Source: Tritrichomonas musculus (Eukaryota; Parabasalia; Tritrichomonadida; Tritrichomonadidae). From it: a stretch of 64,000 nt of DNA. The stretch spans positions 1,858,991-1,922,990 of the forward strand of contig JAPFFF010000029.1 of the NCBI GenBank assembly GCA_039105265.1, given 5' to 3'. A program made the position numbers and the translations under genes. Within the stretch, counting starts at the first letter, position 1. The number at the start of each line of letters is the position of its first letter. Below are positions 48,241 to 59,332 of this stretch, one piece after another. Below the pieces are notes generated by a model. The model was not told the origin of the DNA, did no database searches, and saw nothing but the letters and a program-made list of their open reading frames with translations.

Positions 48241-48640
48241 AAAGTTATGAAATTCAAAAAGTTGAAAAATTCTTTTCACAAAAAAAAAAAAAAAAATAAA
48301 AAATACAGGAATATAAAATTCCCGGAAAATAAAATCCGGAACATACAGTTACCAAAAATTAAGAAAGTTTGTTTTTCTAGAAAAAAAAAAAAAAAGAAAA
48401 GAAAAAGAAAAAAGAAAAAAGTTATGAAATTCAAAAAGTTGAAAAATTCTTTTCACAAAAAAAAATAAAAAATAAAAAATACAGGAATATAAAATTCCCG
48501 GAAAATAAAATCCGGAACATACAGTTACCAAAAATTAGGAAAGTTTGTTTTTCTAGAAAAAAAAAAAAAAAAAGAAAAGAAAAAGAAAAAAGAAAAAAGT
48601 TATGAAATTCAAAAAGTTGAAAAATTCTTTTCACAATGAA
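48241..48640. repeat. Left minisatellite block, about 2.3 units
   Basis: Units of about 175 bp contain GTTATGAAATTCAAAAAGTT, then CACAAAA, then CCCGGAAAATAAAATCCGG and GAACATACAGTTACC, then TTTTCTAGAAAA and an A/G-rich run. CCGGAAAATAAAATCCGG-type words give small inverted repeats. The reverse complement forms the large right block. Confidence 0.9.
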
Positions 48641-48848
48641 AGCAAATTAAAATTGAGAGAAAAATTACTTTTTGAATACTCTATTCTAAAAAAGCGCCAT
48701 TATTTTTTTTCCCAAAAGCGTGCGTTTTCATTACTCCATTAAAGATCGAATCCTAGTTGTTCATATTCCACGTGGGCAAAAAGGGAAGTGGAGGAAGTCA
48801 ATGCGTGTGGGGGAAGATCTCTTGAATAATCCATTTACAGGATTACTG

Positions 48849-50132
48849 TAAAACCTCAAATTTCAACAGAAGGATTCCTCATTCTGTTGAGTCAAAAATT
48901 ACCGAAATACGGTGATACCTCAAATTTCAACAGAAAGATTCCTTATTCTGTTGAGTCAATAATTACCGAAATACGGTGATACCTCAAATTTCAACAGAAA
49001 GATTCCTTATTCTGTTGAGTCAATAATTACCGAAATACGGTGATACCTCAAATTTCAACAGAAAGATTCCTTATTCTGTTGAGTCAATAATTACCGAAAT
49101 ACGGTGATACCTCAAATTTCAACAGAAAGATTCCTTATTCTGTTGAGTCAATAATTACCGAAATACGGTGATACCTCAAATTTCAACAGAAAGATTCCTT
49201 ATTCTGTTGAGTCAATAATTACCGAAATACGGCGATACCTCAAATTTCAACAGAAAGATTCCTCATTCTGTTGAGTCAATAATTACCGAAATACGGTGAT
49301 ACCTCAAATTTCAACAGAAAGATTCCTCATTCTGTTGAGTCAATAATTACCGAAATACGGCGATACCTCAAATTTCAACAGAAAGATTCCTCATTCTGTT
49401 GAGTCAATAATTACCGAAATACGGTGATACCTCAAATTTCAACAGAAAGATTCCTTATTCTGTTGAGTCAATAATTACCGAAATACGGCGATACCTCAAA
49501 TTTCAACAGAAAGATTCCTCATTCTGTTGAGTCAATAATTACCGAAATACGGTGATACCTCAAATTTCAACAGAAAGATTCCTTATTCTGTTGAGTCAAT
49601 AATTACCGAAATACGGTGATACCTCAAATTTCAACAGAAAGATTCCTTATTCTGTTGAGTCAATAATTACCGAAATACGGTGATACCTCAAATTTCAACA
49701 GAAAGATTCCTTATTCTGTTGAGTCAATAATTACCGAAATACGGTGATACCTCAAATTTCAACAGAAAGATTCCTCATTCTGTTGAGTCAATAATTACCG
49801 AAATACGGTGATACCTCAAATTTCAACAGAAAGATTCCTTATTCTGTTGAGTCAATAATTACCGAAATACGGCGATACCTCAAATTTCAACAGAAAGATT
49901 CCTTATTCTGTTGAGTCAATAATTACCGAAATACGGCGATACCTCAAATTTCAACAGAAAGATTCCTTATTCTGTTGAGTCAATAATTACCGAAATACGG
50001 CGATACCTCAAATTTCAACAGAAAGATTCCTTATTCTGTTGAGTCAATAATTACCGAAATACGGTGATACCTCAAATTTCAACAGAAAGATTCCTTATTC
50101 TGTTGAGTCAATAATTACCGAAATGCTGTATT
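48849..50132. repeat. 64-bp hairpin satellite, about 20 copies
   Basis: The period is exactly 64 bp, with ACCGAAATAC at 48901, 48965 and onward to 50117. Each unit carries TCAACAGAA and TTCTGTTGA around a 10-base loop, a 9-bp hairpin. Copies differ mainly at two positions (GGTGAT/GGCGAT and CCTTATT/CCTCATT), showing local homogenisation. There are no variable spacers, so this is not a CRISPR array. Confidence 0.97.
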
Positions 50133-50832
50133 TTCTTATATTGTAGCAATCATGCCACTAATTTAACTGATTAATAAATATATATTTAATTAATGATTTT
50201 CTTTCTTTTCTTTGAAATTCTTCTTTTTCTAACTTCATCTTGCTTTTTTCCCTACTTCAACATTTGTCTTTCTTTTCTAAATTCATCATCTTTCTCTTCT
50301 TTTAATTTCCTATTTATCATCTTTATCTTTTCTCTTTATCTTCGTTAACATTATTTTTATTAAGTCATTATCTTTTTATAATTCAGCATTTATCTTTCTT
50401 TTACTAAAGCCATCATCTTTCTTTTATTCAGTAAAATTATATTGTAAAGATAAATAATTATTAAGCAAAGCCAAACATAAAATAATTATTTAATAAGAAG
50501 AAGATGAAAAAATAAGAAGTTGAAGCTAAGAGATATAGAAATTGAAAAAGAGATATATAAATGCTAAAGAAAGATAAAGAGAAAAGATAAAGATGATAAA
50601 GAGAAAAGATAAAGATGATAAAGAGAAAAGATAAAGATGATAAATAGGAAATTAAAAGAAGAGAAAGATGATGAATTTAGAAAAGAAAGACAAATGTTGA
50701 AGTAGGGAAAAAAGCAAGATGAAGTTAGAAAAAGAAGAATTTCAAAGAAAAGAAAGAAAATCATTAATTAAATATATATTTATTAATCAGTTAAATTAGT
50801 GGCATGATTGCTACAATATAAGAAAATACAGC

Positions 50833-51080
50833 ATTTCGGTAATTATTGACTCAACAGAATAAGGAATCTTTCTGTTGAAATTTGAGGTATCGCCGTATTT
50901 CGGTAATTATTGACTCAACAGAATAAGGAATCTTTCTGTTGAAATTTGAGGTATCGCCGTATTTCGGTAATTATTGACTCAACAGAATAAGGAATCTTTC
51001 TGTTGAAATTTGAGGTATCATCGTATTTCGGTAATTTTTGACTCAACAGAATAAGGAATCCTTCTGTTGAAATTTGAGGT
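50833..51080. repeat. 64-bp hairpin satellite, inverted, 4 copies
   Basis: Reverse-complement copies of the same 64-bp unit in the right arm of the foldback element, with CGGTAATTATTGACTCAAC at 50837, 50901, 50965 and 51029. The copy number is far below the 19-20 of the left arm, so the two arms have expanded or contracted independently. Confidence 0.96.
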
Positions 51081-51565
51081 TTTACAGTAATCCTGTAAAT
51101 GGATTATTCAAGAGATCTTCCCCCACACGCATTGACTTCCTCCACTTCCCTTTTTGCCCACGTGGAATATGAACAACTAGGATTCGATCTTTAATGGAGT
51201 AATGAAAACGCACGCTTTTGGGAAAAAAAATAATGGCGCTTTTTTAGAATAGAGTATTCAAAAAGTAATTTTTCTCTCAATTTTTAATTGAATAAAAATT
51301 TTTAATTTTAATAAAAAAAATTTTGAAGTGAAAAATTGGAAGAACAAAAATCGAAAATACATCACTGGGAAAAATATTGAAGGAAAAACAAAATAGTGTA
51401 AAAGGTTATAAAATTCAAAAAGTTGAAAAATTTTTTATTAATAAAGAAAAATTTTTGAATTTATATTAAATATTACTAAAAAAAAATAATTGATATATCT
51501 ATATAATGATAATTATTTAAATTCAATTGTTTATTTATTAAACATTCATGCTTTGATCAATTGGT

Positions 51566-53941
51566 TCAATCGAAAAATTTCGTTGATTGCATTGAATTAT
51601 CGGCATCCTTCCAACAGCTTATTTTAAATTGGGGAAATGTATATATCAATTCATTTTCATCTCTTTGAAAAAAGAATTTTCTATAATTGAAATCAACAAT
51701 TTTAATAGATAAGTTCTCTTCTTTTAATTTTGGATAGAAATACTCAATTTCCCAAAGAGTTTCATATTTTAATTTATGTGCTTTTTTAATGACATCTGAA
51801 GTTATATCTTGGAACCAAAAATCATTATCATCTTTTTTTATTTTACTTTTTTCTTTGATTTTGTTATTGTTATTGCTGTTATTGCTATTGTTATTTCTTT
51901 TACTAAAATCTATTGTTTCTTCTTTTTTTTCAATTATCAATTTTTGAAAATTATAATCAATTTCAAATTGAATGCCTGAATTTGGTTTTATTTGAAAGCA
52001 CATTAATACAGATTTTATTAAATCCTCAATGTTTGAATGATCGTCGGGTTTTATTTTGTATTTTTCCATGATTTCTTTTTTAAGATCGATTATTTTGTTC
52101 TCAATTTTTTGATGTGGTGTTTCTTCGTCTTTCACAAGAATGGTTAAGATTATTTCTTTCATAACTTTTTTATCTATATCAATTTTTTCTATGTACTTGG
52201 CACAATTTTGAAAGATTTTGTGTTCGCAATCGACTTTGGTTCCATATAATGAAGAAAGAAATTCATCTTTTTTGCACTTACACTCAGTATTGCAAAAATA
52301 ACTGAGGTCACAATAAGTATTTTGTAATTTTGAAATTATGTTCTCTCTCATTTTTTTGCATTTGGCGTGAAGAGATTTGCCATGGTTCAGGGAAATATTG
52401 TTTGCGTGACCAATTACTTTTTTGAGCAAATTTGATACTCTAGAACAAAAATTTTCATTATTCGAATTCACTTTGTTAGCTCCTGTATGAAAGCCCTCTG
52501 AATGATTGGAGCACGTTGAAACACCAAATTCTGAACGAGTCCAAAGTGCCCAATGGCTGTAATGCCATTTACTATCTTTTTTAGTTTGGTCTATTGATAG
52601 CATTTTTTGAAGCTTTTTGTATTTTTTGATAAAGTTTTCATCCATTTTATCTACGTATTTAGTTTTCTTTTCATTGTAATAAGCTTTTGACTGCTGGATA
52701 ATGTCTAATCTTATATCATCATACTCTTCAAAAGAATAGCACTTTAATAGCCTTGCAACAAAGAAATATAGTGCTGAATTTGCCCCAAAATATTCATAAA
52801 TATGGCGATGGCAAAAAAAGTGTTCTTTGCAATTTTTTTTTGCAAAACAGCATAACGAAGGATGCATGTCTGACAACAAAGTTTTGGATTTCCATATTTC
52901 ATTTTTTATTTTAAATTCGGAACTAGCATCAACAAATATTTGATACAGAATTTCTGCTTCAGACGGGCAAATTGACATTCCCATTGGGTACGATTCATTC
53001 ATATGAATTCCATTACATATAGAAAAGCAATAAGGCTTTAAAGATTTAAAGCAAGCATCCATCTCTAAGAAATAGCAATTATCGATAATGCTTCTTGCCC
53101 ATGGAAAAAGAACAACGAATGAATGAATTGAATATTCTTCATTATTATTTATCTGAGAACTGATAAATACATTCTGATATTCTTTCCATTTTGGATCAAT
53201 TTTGAAAGAATATCCTGAGTTCAATTTTTTCTGTAAATTAATCTTAACAACGCCAGGGAATGACATGATCATTTCTATGAAATCGTCTGTTTGTCCAATT
53301 CTTTTTTTCTTGTTTTTTATGGGATCACTTTGAAAGTTTATAAATATTGAGCGTAGGCTACTTGGACAATGGCGTTTCTCGTTTGCAAAATATATTGCAA
53401 TGTTGTAGAATAAAGAATCTTTCCTGATTTGGCCATAATAATTGCATATTTGAAAATGGTCCCATTTGCTTTTTACAAATGTAATATGCTTATTTCCTTC
53501 GATATCTGTATAGTCAAATCTGCTCATTAGATTTTTAACATAAACCTGAATGTCTCTAAAATTTTCAGTAATTTTTATTTTGAACGCGAACTCATCTTCA
53601 GGAGGAGTATTTTCAAATTTGGATTTTCTGTAAACTTCAACTTTAGCATCTCTTGAATGAGAAATTGTTTTGACTGGTTCTTTTACATAAAAATAATAAA
53701 GTCCATTTTCATTTAGTGCGAGGGCAAAATCAATAAAAGAAAAAGCGTCAAATTTTTCATAATCGATCGGAACAATTTCAATGTTACTTCTAGCTTTATA
53801 ATATGTGCAGAATGTATTTAACATATTTTCTGTTTTGGATTTGTAATAAAGTAAAACCGAACCTGGCGGGTACTTTAGAGTAGGATTTTCGAGTAATTCA
53901 GTTGAATCATTTATTATGTCTTGGAGATCTAATAATTCCAT
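51566..53941 (-). CDS. Mutator-like (MULE) transposase, 791 aa
   Basis: The central DDE domain carries D295 in FLEMDACFKSL, D358 in TLLSDMHPSLC followed by CHRH (377-380), and probable catalytic E482 in STCSNHSEGFHTGANK. This arrangement fits MULE transposases. ESYPMGMSICPSEAEILYQI between the first two Asp is the usual MULE sheet region. A cysteine cluster (CNTECKC) at about 565-600 may bind zinc. The C-terminal part has a short Asn/Ser run and a lysine-rich linker. The frame is uninterrupted, so the element may be mobile. The minus-strand leader carries TTATAAAATTCAAAAAGCTG just before the ATG, which matches the neighbouring minisatellite. Confidence 0.85.
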   Translation of the reverse strand: MELLDLQDIINDSTELLENPTLKYPPGSVLLYYKSKTENMLNTFCTYYKARSNIEIVPIDYEKFDAFSFIDFALALNENGLYYFYVKEPVKTISHSRDAKVEVYRKSKFENTPPEDEFAFKIKITENFRDIQVYVKNLMSRFDYTDIEGNKHITFVKSKWDHFQICNYYGQIRKDSLFYNIAIYFANEKRHCPSSLRSIFINFQSDPIKNKKKRIGQTDDFIEMIMSFPGVVKINLQKKLNSGYSFKIDPKWKEYQNVFISSQINNNEEYSIHSFVVLFPWARSIIDNCYFLEMDACFKSLKPYCFSICNGIHMNESYPMGMSICPSEAEILYQIFVDASSEFKIKNEIWKSKTLLSDMHPSLCCFAKKNCKEHFFCHRHIYEYFGANSALYFFVARLLKCYSFEEYDDIRLDIIQQSKAYYNEKKTKYVDKMDENFIKKYKKLQKMLSIDQTKKDSKWHYSHWALWTRSEFGVSTCSNHSEGFHTGANKVNSNNENFCSRVSNLLKKVIGHANNISLNHGKSLHAKCKKMRENIISKLQNTYCDLSYFCNTECKCKKDEFLSSLYGTKVDCEHKIFQNCAKYIEKIDIDKKVMKEIILTILVKDEETPHQKIENKIIDLKKEIMEKYKIKPDDHSNIEDLIKSVLMCFQIKPNSGIQFEIDYNFQKLIIEKKEETIDFSKRNNNSNNSNNNNKIKEKSKIKKDDNDFWFQDITSDVIKKAHKLKYETLWEIEYFYPKLKEENLSIKIVDFNYRKFFFQRDENELIYTFPQFKISCWKDADNSMQSTKFFD

Positions 53942-53959
53942 TTTTCAGCTTTTTGAATT

Positions 53960-56164
53960 TTATAACTTTTTTCTGTTATTTTTTTTTTTTTTTTTTTTTT
54001 AGAAAAAAAACTTTCTTAATTTTTGGTAACTGTATGTTCCGGATTTTATTTTCCGGGAATTTTATATTCCTGTATTTTTTATTTTTATTTTTTTTTTTTT
54101 TGTGAAAAGAATTTTTCAACTTTTTGAATTTCATAACTTTTTTCTTTTTTTTTTTTTTTTTTTTTCTAGAAAAAAAAAAACTTTCCTAATTTTTGGTAAC
54201 TGTATGTTCCGGATTTTATTTTCCGGGATTTTTATATTCCTGTATTTTTTATTTTTTTTTTTTTTTTTTTTGTGAAAAGAATTTTTCAACTTTTTGAATT
54301 TCATAACTTTTTTCTTTTTCTTTTCTTTTTTTTTTTTTTTTTTTTTTTTTCTAGAAAAACAAACTTTCTTAATTTTTGGTAACTGTATGTTCCGGATTTT
54401 ATTTTCCGGGAATTTTATATTCCTGTATTTTTTATTTTTTTTTTTTTTTGTGAAAAGAATTTTTCAACTTTTTGAATTTCATAACTTTTTTCTTTTTCTT
54501 TTTTTTTTTCTAGAAAAAAAAAAAAAAACTTTCCTAATTTTTGGTAACTGTATGTTCCGGATTTTATTTTCCGGGAATTTTATATTCCTGTATTTTTTAT
54601 TTTTTTTTTTTTTTTTTGTGAAAAGAATTTTTCAACTTTTTGAATTTCATAACTTTTTTCTTTTTTCTTTTTCTTTTCTTTTTTTTTTTTTTTCTAGAAA
54701 AACAAACTTTCTTAATTTTTGGTAACTGTATGTTCCGGATTTTATTTTCCGGGAATTTTATATTCCTGTATTTTTTATTTTTTTTTTTTTTTGTGAAAAG
54801 AATTTTTCAACTTTTTGAATTTCATAACTTTTTTCTTTTTCTTTTCTTTTTTTTTTTTTTTTTTTTCTAGAAAAACAAACTTTCTTAATTTTTGGTAACT
54901 GTATGTTCCGGATTTTATTTTCCGGGAATTTTATATTCCTGTATTTTTTATTTTTTTTTTTTTTTGTGAAAAGAATTTTTCAACTTTTTGAATTTCATAA
55001 CTTTTTTCTTTTTCTTTTTTTTTTCTAGAAAAAAAAAAAAAAAAACTTTCCTAATTTTTGGTAACTGTATGTTCCGGATTTTATTTTCCGGGAATTTTAT
55101 ATTCCTGTATTTTTTATTTTTTTTTTTTTGTGAAAAAAATTTTTCAACTTTTTGAATTTCATAACTTTTTTCTTTTTTCTTTTTCTTTTTTTTTTTTGGG
55201 TGTAATTTTTTAGCACAGTGCTGCAGCACAGAGAACTTTTTGTATGTATATATGGTCCAGATAAACTTTTTGAGAAATTAAAATTAATATTTTTTAAACA
55301 AAATAGCATGACCCCCTATTCATGCTTTTTTTATTCCTTTAAAATAATTTAAAAATATTTGTTTTCTTATTTAATATTGATTTTAACCATTAAATCCTAA
55401 ATTTTATCAATTTAGGAAGCCCAACAAGCCATTTGATTCTCTAAATCAACCATTTTTGAGAAGAATTATTAATCAAATAATAATCTCATTTTTGAAAATT
55501 TTCGATTATTTCGCCTTTAACATATTCTCTAAATGGCATAAATTAAGAAATCAATAAAAAATACAATGAACTTTTAATCTTTTCTATGTAAAATAAAGCT
55601 CGAAAAAATGGACGATTATTTTCTTCTGAAAAAGTTGTATGTGCTATAAAGAATTCCTCTTTTTTTTTTTTTTTTTTCTAGAAAAACAAACTTTCCTAAT
55701 TTTTGGTAACTGTATGTTCCGGATTTTATTTTCCGGGAATTTTATATTCCTGTATTTTTTATTTTTTTTTTTTTTTTTGTGAAAAGAATTTTTCAACTTT
55801 TTGAATTTCATAACTTTTTTCTTTTTTCTTTTTCTTTTCTTTTTTTTTTTTTTCTAGAAAAACAAACTTTCTTAATTTTTGGTAACTGTATGTTCCGGAT
55901 TTTATTTTCCGGGAATTTTATATTCCTGTATTTTTTATTTTTTATTTTTTTTTGTGAAAAGAATTTTTCAACTTTTTGAATTTCATAACTTTTTTCTTTT
56001 TTCTTTTTCTTTTCTTTTTTTTTTTTTTTTCTAGAAAAACAAACTTTCTTAATTTTTGGTAACTGTATGTTCCGGATTTTATTTTCCGGGAATTTTATAT
56101 TCCTGTATTTTTTTTTTTTTTTTTTGTGAAAAGAATTTTTCAACTTTTTGAATTTCATAACTTT
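53960..56164. repeat. Right minisatellite block, 10 units with an interruption
   Basis: CTGTATGTTCCGGATTTTAT occurs near 54028, 54198, 54382, 54544, 54723, 54895 and 55064, then near 55703, 55883 and 56060. Seven units and three units are thus separated by unrelated DNA (55197-55663). Units vary from about 160 to 185 bp, mainly through T-run length. Orientation is inverted relative to the left block (48241-48640). Confidence 0.95.
55197..55663. other. Insertion of about 465 bp within the minisatellite
   Basis: Non-repetitive AT-rich DNA interrupting the minisatellite. It starts GTGTAATTTTTTAGCACAGT and contains GTGCTGCAGCAC, a small palindrome. A weak inverted match (TTTAGCACA near the left, TGTGCTATAAA near the right) hints at a degraded MITE, but the ends are not certain. 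Confidence 0.4.
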
Positions 56165-56825
56165 TTTATATTCAAGGAATTTTCATAAAACAATCATGAA
56201 ATTTAAACTTAATTTATATAATCATTATGAACACATGATTTTTTCTTATAAATAGATAAATATGTAAATTGAAGAATAAATTTAAAATTGGTAATGTTTT
56301 AACAAATAGAAATGCGATTTGCAATTATCAAACAATGAATTTCATGGCCGACACTATATTGTTCAGCATTTGCTTATTATTTTAATGTTTTATATTTAGT
56401 AGCCAAGATATGCGACTACTCCCCCGAGATAATGTCCCAATATATATGCCGTAATATATTATGTAGTTTTTAATCTGGATTATTAATAAATAATAATTGG
56501 AAATTGAAATATAATTAGATGTACCAAATTACAGTCAGAAAGCAGTAATATATGACTCATACCAATCATTACTTATTAAAAGCGAGAGATTTTAAAATCT
56601 TTAAAATCAGGTTCATGAAGAAAAAGATTCCAAAATATTACTAATAAAACTGCTATCGTTTTTTACTTTTTGAATGGTTTACTAAATTCTTATACGACCA
56701 TTTATGCTTTTAAAAAGTCGACCTCAATTCTATGCTCTCTCAAAAAATAATCATGAACTTTTTCTGAAGGACGAACTTTTTGAGACTACTCATTTTATAG
56801 CAGATACTTTAGTGAGCCTAAAAGT

Positions 56826-57250
56826 ACTCAAAAAAGAAAAAGATCAATTAAATTATTAATAAATCATTATTGAGATATAAATTGTTATAACCTTTTTTTT
56901 GTTTTTTCAATTTTTTTTTATATAATTTAAAACGATCAACTTAAAAATACTCAAAAAAGAAAAAGATCAATTAAATTATTTATAAATCATTATGTAGATA
57001 TAAATTGTTATAACCTTTTTTTTGTTTTTTCAATTTTTTTTTATATAATTTAAAACGATCAACTAAAAAATACTCAAAAAAGAAAAATATCAATTAAATT
57101 ATTAATAAATCATTATGTAGATATAAATTGTTATAACCTTTTTTTTGTTTTTTCAATTTTTTTTTATATAATTTAAAACGATCAACTAAAAAATACTCAA
57201 AAAAGAAAAATATCAATTATGTAGATATAAATTGTTATAACCTTTTTTTT
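56826..57250. repeat. 122-123-bp tandem repeat, about 3.5 copies
   Basis: ACTCAAAAAAGAAAAA recurs at 56827, 56949, 57072 and 57195. The left arm has only one related segment near 47540-47590, so the repeat expanded after the arms formed. Confidence 0.9.
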
Positions 57251-57471
57251 CTAAAATTAATATTTATATCAAATTTTATATTTTTGTGAGAGCATTCAAA
57301 TCAGAGTATTCAAAATATGGATTTTTTTTTATTCTTTCAATATATTCTGAGGTAGATTATAACAATTTTAAAACACAAATATTTTTTTACTCTCAGCTAG
57401 CTTCTAAATTTTCATATGACAGAATAATTAAGTATATTATAAACAACCATTTTAAACCAATAAATTGAATT

Positions 57472-59038
57472 AAAGGTATACAAACTCTTTTCTTTCAATT
57501 TGTTGAAAGCAAAAAGTTGGTGATTTTAAGACTTACTAAAATTTTAATAGCATATTTTAAATCCTTATCATATGTATAATTGTTTGATACTATTTGCAAC
57601 CTATTTGGTTCATTACATAAGAAATTAGAATTTTTAATCTTTACTTTTTGAAAAATTTAAAAACCCTAGAAAAGTGGTGATTAAAATATTATTTTTTTAT
57701 TTTTGAACTTATATTTTTCTATATTATTATATTTGTTTGTTTATAAAATAAAAATATATTTAATTAATTAAGAATATGTGGAGATACGAAAAATCAAAAA
57801 TCGATATTTCAATAATTTCCAAATAGTTTCTAATCCCTTCGATACATTTTCCTGTAATGATTTTATCGTTTTATATATTTTATTTTACATGATATATCTC
57901 GTTAATTGGAAGATCTATCTAGGATTTATTGAGATAAAGCTAAAATATTAATTTTTTTGACGGTTTAAGGAGAAAAAAAGGTTAATTTTTTTTTCTGAAG
58001 AGGTGAAGTCGTCAATCTAAGCGAATTCAATTTTTTTAAAAAAGGTGAAGTCGTCAATCTAAGAGAATTCAATTTTGAATGCATTGAAATCACGATCAAA
58101 ATTACCTAAAGATTTAAAATAATAATATATTTATTTATAATCCAATTTTTTTGAGAAAAATATGGAAAATTAAACAAAAATTATAATTGAGAAGTGAAAA
58201 TTTTATTATAGTTTTTCTTTCAATTTATGAAAAAATTTAAATAATAATATTTTTAAATTACATTTTATTTATATTAAATTAAATATATAAATCATTTTAT
58301 ATATTGTAATATAATATATAATATGAGATATCAAATGATATATTTGATATTTGTAAGGATATGAAATAATGAAAAATCATTAAAATTCAGTTACGAAAGT
58401 TTTTTTTAATTTGTTGAAAAATTCTCGATATATTTAATCTAAATAGGTATTTTAGATATTCATTGAGTTTTACAAAATATTCCATATTATTAAATCATAT
58501 ATAATATATTGTTTAATATAATATTAATTAATTGCTTAAGATATCAACACAATATTAATTTTATAAATTCAGAATGCATTCAAATAATAAAATATATTTA
58601 TCTTATTTTTATAAATTATATTTCACAATATAAGATATTTAATAATTTTATAAAGTATATTAATATTTATAATAACAATGAAATTATAAAATGCAATAAT
58701 TAAAATGATAATTTTTTTAGATTCTCAAAAAATAATCAAAAAAAACTATTAATAGCAATAAATATATATATGTAAACATTTATGTGTATATATTTATTTA
58801 AAAAATGTTAATCAAAAAGATTTTTTATTCAAATTTATAAAACAATCATTTCAAAACTTTTTCAATTTTTAAAAATTTGTAAACTAATCAAAATTAGACG
58901 AAATTAAATTTCTTTTTATACTGGAAATTATTAGATAAATTTTTAATATTTATAAATATATATAAATATAAGTTTTTATAAAATAATCTAATAATATATA
59001 AAAGATATTGTCCGAAAAAATAGAGTTTGGGTACCTTT
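57472..59038. mobile_element. Non-autonomous DNA transposon, 1567 bp, with 8-bp target duplication
   Basis: It interrupts the right arm. The left arm shows the empty site, and ATTGAATT is duplicated at 57464-57471 and 59039-59046. The ends read AAAGGTATACAAACTC and GAGTTTGGGTACCTTT, inverted repeats with two mismatches. The interior is AT-rich with no recognisable transposase. The 8-bp duplication fits hAT-like elements, but the terminal sequence differs from the CAGGGTTG type in this window. Confidence 0.85.
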
Positions 59039-59332
59039 ATTGAATTATTATGAAAATTATATAATATTTGAATATTTGCAAAAAAAAGGATGAAAAAGAG
59101 ACAGAACAATCGATTCCACGGCAAACAAAGCAAATTACCAGAAATAAAATACTTTATAAAGGATTTTGAGCCAAAAAAGTTAGAAATGAAGATAGAAAAA
59201 TTTTGTATAAGCAAGCCACTTTTTATTTAGTTTATTTGGGTGCAAAATAGGTGCAATAATAAAATTTGGGTGCAAAACCGATTTGGGGTGCATTTTTTGA
59301 ATACCTATTTGGCCGGGGTGCATTTTGGGTGC

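Larger units (their letters stand above)
48650..51285. mobile_element. Nested foldback element with internal satellite
   Basis: Two inverted arms start AAAATTGAGAGAAAAATTAC at about 48652 and end in its complement near 51282. From the outside inwards each arm has ~200 bp of unique sequence (including TTCATATTCCACGTGGGCAA), a 64-bp satellite (19 periods on the left, 4 on the right) and a ~215-bp C/T- or A/G-rich stretch. A short centre of about 240 bp lies near 50345-50585. No coding capacity. Flanks contain TTAA/AATT words, but no secure target duplication could be fixed. Confidence 0.82.
46924..59332. mobile_element. 12.4-kb composite Mutator-like (MULE) DNA transposon
   Basis: The two outer ends are inverted copies starting GCACCCAAAATGCACCCCGG, with inverted arms running inwards for well over 1 kb. 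Inside are a MULE transposase gene, a minisatellite present in both arms, a nested foldback element (48650-51285) and a further inserted element (57472-59038). Long terminal inverted repeats are the rule for Mutator-like transposons. No clear 9-bp target duplication is seen at the ends: the left flank ends TTATTTATGT and the right begins CAAAATCAAT. Both flanks carry AAGTGTAA words, so the outer boundary may be more complex. Confidence 0.75.
56165..59332. repeat. Right terminal inverted arm of the composite transposon
   Basis: Inverted copy of the left arm, enlarged by a 122-bp tandem repeat (56826-57250) and a 1567-bp inserted element (57472-59038). The outermost part carries the same TGCACC words. 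Confidence 0.85.

Noticed and set aside
48247-48634. Lysine- or phenylalanine-rich frames in the minisatellites (also 54294-56158)
   Set aside because: They are translations of A-runs and T-runs in the repeat units and not genes.
48849-50132. CRISPR-like array
   Set aside because: The repeats are contiguous 64-bp units without variable spacers, in a eukaryotic transposon.
50564-50764. 66-aa minus-strand frame in the foldback centre
   Set aside because: It is a translation of a C/T-rich inverted repeat and has only Phe/Leu/Ser low complexity.
46924-59332. Polinton/Maverick element
   Set aside because: Size and long inverted repeats fit loosely, but no polymerase, integrase, ATPase or capsid genes are present; the only gene is a MULE transposase.
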